Of a stretch of DNA of 64,000 nt, positions 1 to 9,968 are shown in pieces. The position numbers were made by a program, and so were the translations under genes. Position 1 is the stretch's first letter. Every line of letters begins with the position of its first letter. Source of the DNA: Fragum whitleyi (lineage: Eukaryota; Mollusca; Bivalvia; Cardiida; Cardiidae); the NCBI GenBank assembly GCA_948146395.1, contig OX411549.1:21522990-21586989 (forward strand), in the 5' to 3' direction. Under the pieces are notes generated by a model. The model was not told where the DNA came from. It ran no database searches and was given only the letters and a program-made list of their open reading frames with translations.

Positions 1-1670
1 AATGTCGTGGGAGCATCCTTCTATCTCCTCAAATACAATAAACAGACAATCTAATAAATAGTTCATGAGTTTTTGTCTGACGATGTCACTACTGAGTGGC
101 ACGCAAAGAGGTTCATACAAACATTTTTTTTCCTGGATGAGGTAGCAGGACTCAAAGTTAACAAATAGGAATATGAATATCATGTTGCCTTAACAAAGAC
201 CGAACATACAGTTAATAACATCGTTAAATAGACAAGGTAAATGATTTGGGAATGGTTTTTGAGCGTTTTTGAATGGTGTGGGGGTTTTGAGTGAATGGAT
301 GGAGCCATAGGTGAGCGTTATGGAACGGTTATGATTGAGATGAATGTTTGGTTTTTTGGGGTTTTTTTTGTATATATTTTATTCAACCAAGTTTACATTA
401 TCATATTATTTCAGATGTCTATATCTACATTTTATAATATGTCACTTGTTTTATTTGGTTTGTTTGAACTGCGATATTGCGACCTTTCGGAAAAAATGGT
501 CTTAAGTCCGAATCAGTAATATAAAGTCCCCCGAAGTGATTGAAAGATGTTATTGTTTAGAATAACCCGATATTTCGAAAGCGTTAATTTGGCGCGTTCT
601 TTTAGTCCCAATTTGGTCATTTATTTTTATTAATTTTATTGGGTTTTTTTGTAAGCAAGTGACAAATTATATTTGACAAATTATATATAAACATAATATC
701 ATATAGACAAACAGTTCATATTTGATAACCCATACACATTTTTAAAAGTTAATTGAAAGATGAAAGAATACTCTAATTAAACGGTTTAGTAAAGAGAAAA
801 TGTCAATTTAAACGATTCTTTTTCGTATATTTATTTTCGATTATTCGGTGTTTTAACATAACGTCGATTCAAAACTGAAACTCTGCAACTACACCTTAAA
901 TCAAGCCATAGTTACAAGCTTCCGAACAAATCCGACGACATGTTTATCTATTTCTTTTCATGTAGATCGATGACAGATATTATTGCGTAAAATAAATATA
1001 TGAATTGCAGAACTTATATTGCTAACGCTATTTATGATTGAGATGAATGTTAATTTCACGATGTTACTCACTCTACCTTGAACGAGGAAGTTGTAGAAAT
1101 CTGTCGGTAACATGAGTCATTTCCACGAAATTCTGTACCTGCAAATTTGGAAATTCTTTAAAATGCACGCCTTTTTTAAAAAGGGCATTTGTCTCCAACC
1201 GTTTATAGAAACACATGTTATTTCATGAATTGAAATGATGTATGATGTGTTATATTAAGGTGAAAGCAAGATTACTGTTTAGAAATTCGTTCCAGTGAAG
1301 TTACCCGTTTCAAAAAGAGTCCACCTGGGTTGTGCATCGCTTTAACTAATTTTTTAACGTCATAGATGCCTCAAGTAGCTTCTCGATTACCACAAACAAT
1401 TTGCTTATCATTTCTCTTAATGGTATTAGTATACAAAGCATTGCAAGCTGTTACGTCAAAGCATGTTCAAATTTCCTAAAATCCGATCCAATTACTAATT
1501 AAACATAACTGCTAGTCTATGCTCTTTTAAGTGTACCTTATCTAATTTGGAATACAGAAAACACTTCTGATCTCAACTTCAAATAAAGTGCATTTCATTG
1601 TTCTTATTTTTAGACGTTAAGTTGACAGCCCTGGAAGAACACAAACGTTTACAATAAGACCATCATGGTC
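1..1670 (+). repeat. 1.67-kb duplicated segment, copy A
   Basis: Aligns by eye almost base for base with 9969-11673, in the same orientation, with scattered substitutions and small indels. Similarity ends just after a short palindrome (GACCATCATGGTC, 1658-1670). The left limit is unknown because the match already runs at position 1. The segment holds an interrupted MITE (209-1073). Its right part (about 1380-1600) also matches an older, more diverged copy at about 21755-21970, so part of it is a dispersed repeat. No coding potential is recognised. Confidence 0.9.
209..1073 (+). mobile_element. TA-flanked MITE, copy A, split by an insertion
   Basis: The left end (CAGTTAATAACATCG) follows TA at 207-208. 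The right end (TTTCACGATGTTACTCACTC) precedes TA at 1074-1075. Both match the terminal inverted repeats of the MITEs at 6182, 17092, 26083 and 37288. The element is longer than its relatives because about 683 bp (349-1031) lies between two perfect copies of TTATGATTGAGATGAATGTT (329-348 and 1032-1051). That insert begins with T-rich sequence, as expected for a poly(A)-tailed retroposon in reverse orientation. Confidence 0.7.
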
Positions 1671-2002
1671 TTAGGAGGAGTTGCGCGCACAAAAAATTGC
1701 TAACGGACGGACGGACAGACAGACGGACGGACGACCGGGCAATTACATCATACGTCCCTTCTAGATACGATAACGTATCCCCCCTTTGAAAATCTGATGT
1801 GCCTCGACCGGCAGCATATCAGAGAGAGGGGTACATTATTGCAGCTAGTCCCTTCGGGCGTATAAAAAGGAGTTGCTCATTACTGAGCGTTAAGACCATA
1901 AAGGGTCTCTTAACCCCCACGTGAGTCTACTCGATCCAAAACAAAATTTCTTGAGGGCCAACAATGACATATTATTAGCTCTTCTAACCGAAGTTCAAAG
2001 AG
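1671..2002. other. Spacer with GACG/GACA microsatellite
   Basis: Contains an ACGG/ACAG tetranucleotide tract (about 1702-1735), typical of the microsatellite part of mollusc Helentron-like elements. A terminator-like hairpin (GTTAAGACC...GGGTCTCTTAAC) lies at about 1889-1913. No gene is visible. Confidence 0.4.
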
Positions 2003-3459
2003 CTATTGCGATACCGGTTTTCCCGTCCGGCGTCTGAGTGTTCGGCCGTCTGGTCGTTCATCCATTAACTTTTGCTTCTTTACGCTCTAGAGTCCACAGT
2101 TTTTATCCGATTGTCTTCAAACTTGGTCAGAATGATTTGACCATCACAGGGACCCTTCCTTTCGAAAATGGGTCAGATCTGTCATTAGTAACCTAATTAA
2201 AACTTAATTAAAAAATCCTCATTAATACTCCAAAATCCACAGTTTTTATCCTATTTACTTCAAACTTGCTCGGGATGATTTTAAATGAAAATCATTGAAA
2301 AATTTGATTAGAAAACGCTCTAAAGTCAACAATTTTAATCTGTGACTCCATACTTGCTCAGAATGATTAAATTATCACAATGACCACTCCTTTTAAAATA
2401 TTTTTGATCGATTGAGAGTCACGGGAAACGAGGTCTTTATTTGAAATACAATTTTACACTTCTTCAAAAATGCATGGAAGTTAATGAAAACATCACTTAA
2501 TATAGTACCACTATTTAGAATGAGTGATAAAAGATCAAAGGGGGCCTAAATCTAAACTTTTTTGCTAACAAATCTCCTTTTTATTAATGGAAACATTCAT
2601 GCGAAACCTTCACAGAATATTTTATTTACAATGACTATGTGCATTTGTGGCTCTTTAGTTTATGCCGCGCCATGATAAAGGGGCCATTATGTATTTTTAT
2701 TGTTATCACTACTCCATCATTTATACATTGAAGTTAGTGGAAAATACACTAAGTTTTCTACATTATGTGATCATGTGCATATTGACGTGGTCTTGTGATT
2801 TTGTGCTGCATAGTAGAAAAAGGGGCTTGAATGTAAACCTTTTAAAACGAAAGACCTCTTTTTATTAGATATTAGATAAATTCATGTGAAACGTTTACAG
2901 AATACACCATTTCCAGTGACCATGTGCATTTGTGGCAATACAATAACTTGCTGCGTCACGATAAAATGGGCCTTTATGTAAATTCATTGTTTACAAAACT
3001 CCTTCATTTATACACGGATTTTCATAAAAACAGAAATTTTACAGAATATTTTCTCATAATGTGACCATGGCCACATTTCTTTTGCCATTGGGTGATATGT
3101 CACGGAAAAGGGGCCTTAATGTTAACTTCCTTGTTAACACAACTTTTCTTTTGTTTATAGATACATTTCATGGAAAAGGTCTTTATTTCATATTCATTGT
3201 TTTTACAACTTCTTCATTTATGCATAGATTGTCTTGAAACTTATGATCATGACCACAATCTTAACATTTGGTGTAATAAAGCGGTGTCATGGGAAAAGGG
3301 GCCTTTAAGTAAATCTTCTAATCAACACAAGTCTTCCTTCATTTATGGATATATTTTCGTGAAACTTTTTTTCTTATTATATCTTTAATAGCACTATCAA
3401 GACATAGGCTTTTCAAGGAGTCAGTAGAGCGGTCTCAGGACCTCATGTGCCTCTTGTTT
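2003..3459 (+). mobile_element. Helentron-like core-array element
   Basis: Begins near GAGCTATTGCGATACCGG, followed by a decayed TCCG-type microsatellite. It then has two kinds of degenerate tandem unit: CCACAGTTTTTATCC units (about 2090-2400), then units of about 140-150 bp marked by AAAGGGGCCTT (near 2537, 2678, 2818, 2964, 3109 and 3293). It ends near 'gagcggtctcaggacct...cctcttgt', resembling the end of the element finishing near 20552. Short reading frames here (for example 2662-2868 and 3170-3388) are frame accidents of the repeat. The Helentron label is inferred from architecture. Confidence 0.5.
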
Positions 3460-3597
3460 ATTTGTTTTACATCAACTTTTCCGTTTGTTTCTTGCTTTAC
3501 AGAAATAAACGATAAATGAAAGATTACCTACTTTGTTTGAATATGCATAAAATGCACTTGGGTAGAACTTAAATATAGGACGATACACTAACAATGC

Positions 3598-4075
3598 CCA
3601 CCGCCGTCAAAATTCAGTTGGTAACACGTCGAACTATCACTCCGTATTACTAAACTACTTACGATAAAATTAATCGTAAGTCGAAATCACAAATCGTACC
3701 TAGTGTTAAGATTCATTGTAAGATTCTGCATTGAAATATCTCATTAGAATCGTCTTTAAAATGCGATTCCAATGAGACGCTGCATGGCAAAATTCCATAT
3801 TCAGTTACCACTGTAGAAGCAAGTTTAGTTTTTGACTTCCGCAAATTGATCGTAAGATGTTTAGTAAAACAGGCCCCGGCGTCTAAGATAGACGGCGACA
3901 TACTGTCTCTTCGATATTTATAGTGCCTACCAATACGCAGATAATCGTAAACCGGAGTGGGATAGCAGCTGGAGGCTATAAAATGGTATAATGCTAAACT
4001 GGTGTGAGAAAAAAACGGGTATCAATTGTTAGGTGATCTAGCCCTTGTCTTAAAAATAGTTAATATTGGCATTTT
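3598..4075 (+). mobile_element. Degraded tRNA-derived SINE, split by a foldback
   Basis: The tRNA-like head (box-A-like 'tcagttggtaacacgtcg') is at 3598-3646. The body resumes at 3868 with 'gacggcgacata', 'gataatcgtaaaccggagtgggatagcagctgg' (here shortened to key parts) and 'ggtgtgagaaa', ending near 4075. The order matches the intact SINE at 18982-19259. The gap is filled exactly by an inverted-repeat element. Confidence 0.6.
3647..3867. mobile_element. Small foldback/MITE inside a SINE
   Basis: Starts TTACTAAACTACTTACGAT and ends ATCGTAAGATGTTTAGTAA. The ends are inverted repeats with one or two mismatches, separated by about 180 bp that codes for nothing recognisable. Its limits coincide with the break in the surrounding SINE. 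No clear target duplication can be called. Confidence 0.6.
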
Positions 4076-6179
4076 ACCCTGCTTAAAAAGTCAAAGTGTA
4101 GATGTCATCGTTGAAAAAGCTTCGGAGCTTTTTAATGTAAAAAAAAAGATGTATTAAGGCGTGTTTCTTTTAATTCTATTCAAAGTGAGGGTGTCCAGAT
4201 GGTGTCCAAATATGACAACGTAGTTAACATATGGACCTGGCTTTAATGACAGCTACATGGTGCTACATACTAAATATCTAGCTTTCTACCTTCTGACATG
4301 TGCAAAGAAGGTTTAAATCTCGAATGTTGTCAAACATTCAAGTTTCTCACATTTTCTCACATAGCTCTCTTGGTCATCTGTTACTTACATCAATCAGAGA
4401 TATCGTTGTCGTAACAATGTATAAGATCACAGTCTTAGTGCCGTAATCATGACGTCATCTGCCGCATGTTTTCGCGGTTTTTCTGTGATTCAATTTTTTT
4501 CAAAAATTGGGTTTTAAGGAACAAAGTGTTGTTTTTATGAGAAAAAGAATCTGTTACTCGATTTTATTTGTGACCAGCTGGTCTTAACCTCGTTTAGAAT
4601 AGAAAAGTTATTAAGCTTGCCTCGACTCGCGTAATAAACTTTACTATTCTTGACTAGGTTACATTCAGCTTGTCTCAAATAAATATTCATGACAGATCCT
4701 AGATGTATTGAGCACTAACGCATCCATGTTGCTTTCTTTTTGCATTTGGAACTATTACGATATATTCAAAATAAAAGAGAGCAGTTGCCACCACCGTAGC
4801 TGCAATGTTTTTTTTTTTTTTTTTTTTTTTTTATTTCACTTTTTCACCAATTGCACAAGAATTTTAACCCACGTATGCTACATTTGACAAAGATTTTCTT
4901 CCCTGTGTCATTGTAGATTAAGAGTGTACCCTATGAAAAATAATTTTGACATTTTTGTGTGTGTGTGTGTGTGCAATACATTTACATACAGACCTTCGGT
5001 TAGGCTTCATCCAAATTCAAATTATATTCTTGTCAATTTCGAATCATGATATCTTACTCATGAGAGCTTGAATTTGAAAAAAAATGTTTTTATGTAAATC
5101 ATGAGACTCTTGTAAGCATTTTCACAACACTTTCTTGAAGTGATAGGTTGATTTCATTCGATGCGGGGTGTATTTCAATTTTATCACTTTCTTAAATTTA
5201 GTTTTCATTGTTTCCTTATTCAAATAAAAATCGAATCCAAATGTCGCCAATCGGTGTTAAATTATCTGAAAATGAAAAATATATGAGTGAAAAATGCCTT
5301 TCACGGCTTATTAAAATTTATTATTTCAAATAAATCGCATTGAACGTAAGTGTTTGTATTCTATCACATTTTCCTGTGACTTTTAAAAAAAACGAAACCA
5401 ATCATTTGTCAGACTTGTGACAAATAGATGCGTGTTGATAACTTGACAGAAAAGAGAGTTCGTCATAGGTTTCTGTTTTTTTGTTTTTTTTTTTTTGTTT
5501 TTGTATTTCTTTGTAAATCTTAAAAAGTGTTTATATTTCTCTTCGTAAAGCTGAAAGATTCCGAATAATAATCAAGTAATTATCGATTAGCGTTGATTTG
5601 TAAGGAAAAGTTATGAGTACTTAAAATAACATATATCAGTTTCTTATCTAAAAAGTTACATGGATTTGAACCATATTGCTAAATTTTCCACCTGGTTAAT
5701 CATATTCTCGGCTTTCAGTAGATAATCAACTTTACCTGTGACTCTGTTCCACAGTCCGATGAAAATAAAATGCATATTTAGTAGGTGAGCCGTAATAGTT
5801 CGGCACCATGATCTTTCACAATGGTAAATGAGGTTTTCAAATGAAATCATTTCGAAACCTAGGTTAACATTTATCACTTCCGAAACGTTACAGGCCCACT
5901 ACCTTAAACGCATTCTACTCACATGGTGTATTTAAAACGACACAATTTCTCAATTTACCCTAACGATTCTTTCAACAATCAATGTGTCTTATACCTACGT
6001 GGATTTGTCATTAGATAAGATGAATCTGGAATAGAATTTAATTGAATTTCGTTGTAATTCAGTCGACTGTCTTCAAATCTAATCACATGCCGAGAGAAAA
6101 TAGCGACTGAACACTAAAGATTTTTACAACGTGAAATTTTAACTGCTTTTACTGAGTGGCATGGAATGCATACGGAGTG
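4076..6179. other. Low-copy A+T-rich sequence with T and GT tracts
   Basis: Contains a terminator-like hairpin AAAAAGCT-TCGG-AGCTTTTT (4114-4133), a T run of about 24 (4809-4832), a GT tract (about 4956-4972) and a second T-rich run (about 5477-5496). The minus-strand frame at 5656-5877 is not recognised and shows no supporting signal. Nothing else is identified. Confidence 0.5.
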
Positions 6180-6181
6180 TA

Positions 6182-6618
6182 CAGTTAATTACATCATGAA
6201 ATTGACAATCATTTCGATCAAAATCATTCATAATCGCTCACTCAGCGTTCTATTCATTGACTCCAAACACTCACTCAAATCGATCAAAAACGTTCAAAAA
6301 CCTTTAGAAAACATTTCAAAATCGACCAAGACATACCAACATTTAATTCAAATCAATTTTATTATTCCACGATTTTATTGACCTGAGTGGATCTTAAGAG
6401 TCTAATTGGCCAACGAAGACACACAAACAGAAAATTACGAATGTTTTTTTAAAGGGAGGTAATTAATATTGCTAATTTTGTTCATTCTGAACAAAATTAG
6501 CCATATCGGTTTACCTCCCTTTGATTTCACTCATAACTCGCTCCACACACTCACTCATTTTCGTTCCAAAATCATTCCAAAGTCAATCATCTTGTCAATT
6601 TCACGATGTTATTAACTG
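6182..6618 (-). mobile_element. TA-flanked MITE with central palindrome, copy 1
   Basis: CAGTTAATTACATCATGAAA at the left and its inverted counterpart (TTTCACGATGTTATTAACTG) at the right, bounded by TA on both sides (6180-6181, 6619-6620). The centre (6451-6522) is a second, nested palindrome running from GGGAGGTAAT to ACCTCCC around TTGTTC...GAACAA. There is no coding capacity. A TA target and CAGT start suggest a Tc1/mariner-type mobiliser. Confidence 0.8.
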
Positions 6619-6620
6619 TA

Positions 6621-6989
6621 CTTGCAATTAAATGAATTCTTAACGAATAAACTGAAGGTGCTAAACCATCCAGAAATATGTCAACTTAAGTTTTTTAATA
6701 ATCGCTAATTGAATTTAAAAGCATAAATAAACGTTAGGCATGATTCCACCCTTAAACGTGTTAGCTCGGGTTCCTAATAAAGGACCTCTTTATTAACTTA
6801 TGTCTGAAAAGAGGGAAGAACTGTAAGGCATTCATAATTCTTTGAGAAAAAACAGAAATAATTGGAAAAAAATATGTGCTATATCATTTTTCATTCTGTA
6901 AATCTCTTTCCCTTTTTTTCATTCGATGGATTCGGATGGCATTTGAATGTACATGAGCTAATGTAATTTTAAAAGAAAATCCTTCGATG
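6621..6989. other. Unassigned A+T-rich stretch
   Basis: No repeat family, RNA gene or coding exon recognised. Confidence 0.4.
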
Positions 6990-7745
6990 TCTTTCATAAG
7001 AAAATTCCTTTATGGGTCGAACATTAGGAACAATCAGGCAAAGTTCCATTGAAATTGGTTCATTGGTTATGGAGGACATGTCGTCGAAATATTTCAAAGT
7101 GAAAAAAAAACGGGCACATCCTTCCACGCCAATTTAAACAGCCAATCAAAGTTTTGCAAACATTATGAAAAGGTTCATCAAACGAACATTCTTTCATTGA
7201 AATTTGCCGAGTGTCTTAGGAGATGTCGTTTTAAGAATTAATTATGAAAAGGGCCACGCTGATAATTTTAGGCCCATCAGAATATATTTTGTGAAACGGC
7301 TCACCAATCTGGCAAAGTTTCTTTGAAATTTACCCAGTGATTTAAAAGGAGATTTTATTGTAAGATTTCGTAGTAAGAATGTTAGGCCATGTCACAAACA
7401 TATTTATAGACCGACCAGAATTTCGCTAAAAAATTGAAAAGAGTCACAAAGGAACATTCTGGTAAAGTTTCGCTGAAATCGGAACGGATGTTCGCAGATT
7501 TCGTTCGAGAATTTCGTTGTGAATAAAGCCACGCCCTGTGTAGCCTTTTTTAATGGGCTGATCAGAATTAAACTAATAATTTTTAAAGAGTTCAGAGTGA
7601 GACAAAGCTAGGCCCTGCCACGCCCATACTGATGGGCCAATCAGCCTTTTTCGAAGAATTTTGCAAAGAGTGACCTAGTGAATATTCTAACGAGGTTGCA
7701 CTGAAATAGTAAAAAGTGCAACGCAATGCCTCGCCCGTATTCAGT
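6990..7745 (+). mobile_element. Core-array element, 5' part (CCACGCCC/GGGCCAATCAG family)
   Basis: Degenerate units of roughly 130-150 bp with recurring motifs: CAAAGTTTC.TTGAAAT, GAGGA.AT.TCGT and GCCACGCC, followed by a 'gg(g)cc(a)atcag' motif. The same units occur at 30200-30976 and 32451-32800. The element is interrupted at 7746 by another element and resumes at 8148, ending near 8325 with TGAGCACTTGGTACTCA. Frames here are accidental. Confidence 0.55.
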
Positions 7746-8147
7746 CATTCGGAACATCGCTCGGACTTTTCCGTCACTTGAAATGTACCTCGGACGTAAG
7801 TGTAGTAATTTTGGGTCATTTTTTAGGTAATTCGGCTCCTGGTGGTACTTTGGTTAATACGCATAAAGAAAATCACATTTTGTAAATTCTTTCCGATCGT
7901 CTTCAAGATCTTTTTGGCATATAATAATTTGATGACAAAACGCAGCAAGACACTGCGTTTTGTTATCAAATTATGTTATCCCCATTATTCTTCTTTCGTT
8001 GATTTTGTTTTATGCAACGTCATCTTTAGCGGGATCGTTTATGTTTGTGACGTCATATTAACCCACGTGCGAAATGACGCGCTTTCATGGCTGCGCCCGT
8101 ATTATTCCCGAGGTCTATTCCGTAGAATCGCCGTAGGTTCCCGATTG
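7746..8147 (+). mobile_element. Hairpin-bearing element with 9-bp TSD, copy 1
   Basis: Starts CATTCGGAACATCGCTCGG and ends AGGTTCCCGATTG, flanked by GTATTCAGT (7737-7745 and 8148-8156). Two further copies at 57820-58213 and 18453-18825 share both ends. Inside, 7926-7974 forms a hairpin of about 20 bp (AATTTGAT.ACAAAACGCAG and complement) with one wobble position. A TGACGTCA site lies at 8048-8055. The ends are only weak inverted repeats. Direct repeats of 9-10 bp are known for Mutator-like elements, but the class is unproven. Confidence 0.7.
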
Positions 8148-8325
8148 GTATTCAGTATTTCGCAAGCAATTTCTGAAGGGAAACATTAATGCAAAGTTTT
8201 CATTGAATAAGCATAGTGTTTCAGGAGATTTTTCCAAAAAAAGTAGACCACGACCGACAGACTCAATAAACTACCCTTGAGCACTTGGTACTCAATCGAG
8301 CTATACTCTAGGTACAAAGGCGTAA
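8148..8325 (+). mobile_element. Core-array element, 3' part
   Basis: Continuation of 6990-7745 after the insertion: AAAGTTTTCATTGAA, 'aggagattttt', 'cacgaccgacag', then TGAGCACTTGGTACTCA. The element at 30200-32800 ends with the same order of motifs. Confidence 0.5.
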
Positions 8326-8675
8326 TTCTAACCAAAAACCTTTCTGAGTTATCCCCACCCCTTGATAGTCTGATAAGTTCTTGTGATGCTTACCACACTT
8401 GCTAATTTTCAATAATACATCTTTTAATAACAACGGAGATATGAGCAATGTTGAAGTTTACTGTGCTAAAACCAGAACACACAGAAAATTACGACTCTTA
8501 CGACGTCAAAGTGATGAAAAAATATCGAAAACCATTTTTGAAAATGAATGAATATAAGCTAGGGAAACAAAGTACAATCTGTCTGTTTAAATTCCTTGCA
8601 ATGTTGAGTTAATATTAAGCCCGATATTTTAGTTCGTTGTTTTTTTTTTTTTTTTTTTGTTTTGTTTTTTCGGAA
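8326..8675. other. Unassigned stretch with T run
   Basis: Only a T run of about 21 (8638-8658) is notable. No gene or repeat recognised. Confidence 0.4.
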
Positions 8676-9045
8676 ACTGTCCTCAGAAATTAAAGTCAAG
8701 GGCGTATAGATTCAGCTACAAGATATCTCCCAAACAATAAGTTTAAGCAACTTCAAGCATTTACACCAATAGTGCACGATGTGAGGAAATTTCATGTACA
8801 AGAACCGTTACTCTGCCTTCCAATTATTAGAGTTTGTTTTTTCCTTCGTAGAATGTTAATGATCTTTTATTCACTGCTTTTTTTTCAATTGAATCCTGTT
8901 TATCTTTATTTGTCCGAATTAGGTTTACCCTGACCATAATGACAAAAATTGAGACTAGACCAAAATTGAACCAAAATAAATACTATAAAAAGGTCCGATT
9001 AGGGACTCCCGTATTGCATCGCAATACGACATGTACCTGATTGTT
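8676..9045 (+). mobile_element. Truncated relative of the 60.7-63.8-kb element
   Basis: Holds one diverged core unit (GCAACTTCAA, 'tcatgtacaagaaccgttac') and the same 3' end as 63779-63823: GGGACTCC then the hairpin GTATTGCATCGCAATAC (9011-9027) and GACATG. It runs directly into a headless SINE. Confidence 0.65.
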
Positions 9046-9278
9046 TAAGGTTCGATCCCCGACGGCGACACGGGCACTCATCCTTTCCGACTATTAGTCT
9101 ATTACCAATGGGTTGATAATCGTAGACCTATGTAGGATAGCAACTGGAGACTGGGGAAGGAAGTGGTGGTTGTACTGGTGTGAGAAATACCAGGAATCCA
9201 TTGTTAGGTGCTCCAATCGCCGTGATATGATTGAAATGATATTTAAGCGGCGTAAAACCCCATTCAAACAAACAAAAC
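9046..9278 (+). mobile_element. tRNA-derived SINE, 5'-truncated
   Basis: Box B-like GGTTCGATCCC (9049-9059) follows the hairpin end of another element, so the A box is missing. The body has GATAATCGTAGACCTATGT, GGTGTGAGAAATACCAGGAA, CATTGTTAGGTGCTCC and the tail GGCGTAAAACCCCATTCAAA followed by CAAA repeats. Non-coding; a LINE-mobilised retroposon by analogy with other SINEs. Confidence 0.8.
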
Positions 9279-9440
9279 CTGTTCGATTAAAGTTTTTGTT
9301 TTAGTTCGTTCAATCTTGTGGGTGTAACCATTTTCAGTTATTGACAACCCTATTCAAACAAACAAACAAAACCTGTTTGTTAATCTGGTTGTTTGAATTC
9401 GATCAATCTTGTGGGTATAACTATTTTCAGTTATTAACAA
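9257..9440 (+). repeat. Imperfect tandem duplication at the SINE tail
   Basis: A unit of roughly 95 bp (CAAACAAAACCTGTT ... CAATCTTGTGGGT.TAAC ... TTCAGTTATT.ACAA) occurs twice in tandem, starting within the SINE tail. This suggests tail slippage or local duplication after insertion. Confidence 0.6.
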
Positions 9441-9968
9441 GGGGTGATACCTGGAAGTTGGTTTATAAACAGATAGGTGGGGTAATCTGCGGAATTAATG
9501 AACTTGCAGGGCGGGGCTTAACCGTGACGTAATTCGGCGAGTTCACTTTTCAATAGTTCGGGTTCTATCAAATTTTAGTCCGTTATCATCGTAAACGCGT
9601 GCAAATAACTGTAGCCTAAAACCTAAAGGATTCACGTGCTTTGAGAGAGTGAACACATTTCATCGTTTGGTTACCAAAGCCTTGTAACTTCAGCTTCATT
9701 ACGAGGATTTGGTTACCAAACAACGATTTAAGGTCTCGAGTTATTAATGTCGACTATTATTTTATTTATAGATTATTTTAGATAAAAGCTGATTTCCCTT
9801 AACCTTAAGTGCAACGACCCGTTACTTAGGCTCCGCCCTGCCAGGGCATTAATCATGGATAATTTTTTGTCGAGAAACCAAAAGTAGTTTGGACGATGTA
9901 TTATCTGTTCGCATTGCAGTTAAGATATATTTTCATAGGAGAGTAAAAGGTAACATATATATGGATAA
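9441..9968. other. Unassigned low-copy sequence
   Basis: Two similar 'GGTTACCAAA' phrases (near 9668 and 9710) are visible. No gene, RNA or known repeat recognised. Confidence 0.4.

Noticed and set aside
4114..4133. Hairpin plus T run resembling a bacterial intrinsic terminator (also 1889-1913)
   Set aside because: The window is eukaryotic in all other respects and no gene ends here; short hairpins are expected in A+T-rich DNA.
5656..5877. Minus-strand 73-codon frame with protein-like composition
   Set aside because: No recognised domain, no clear splice signals, no repeat of the frame elsewhere; too short to support.
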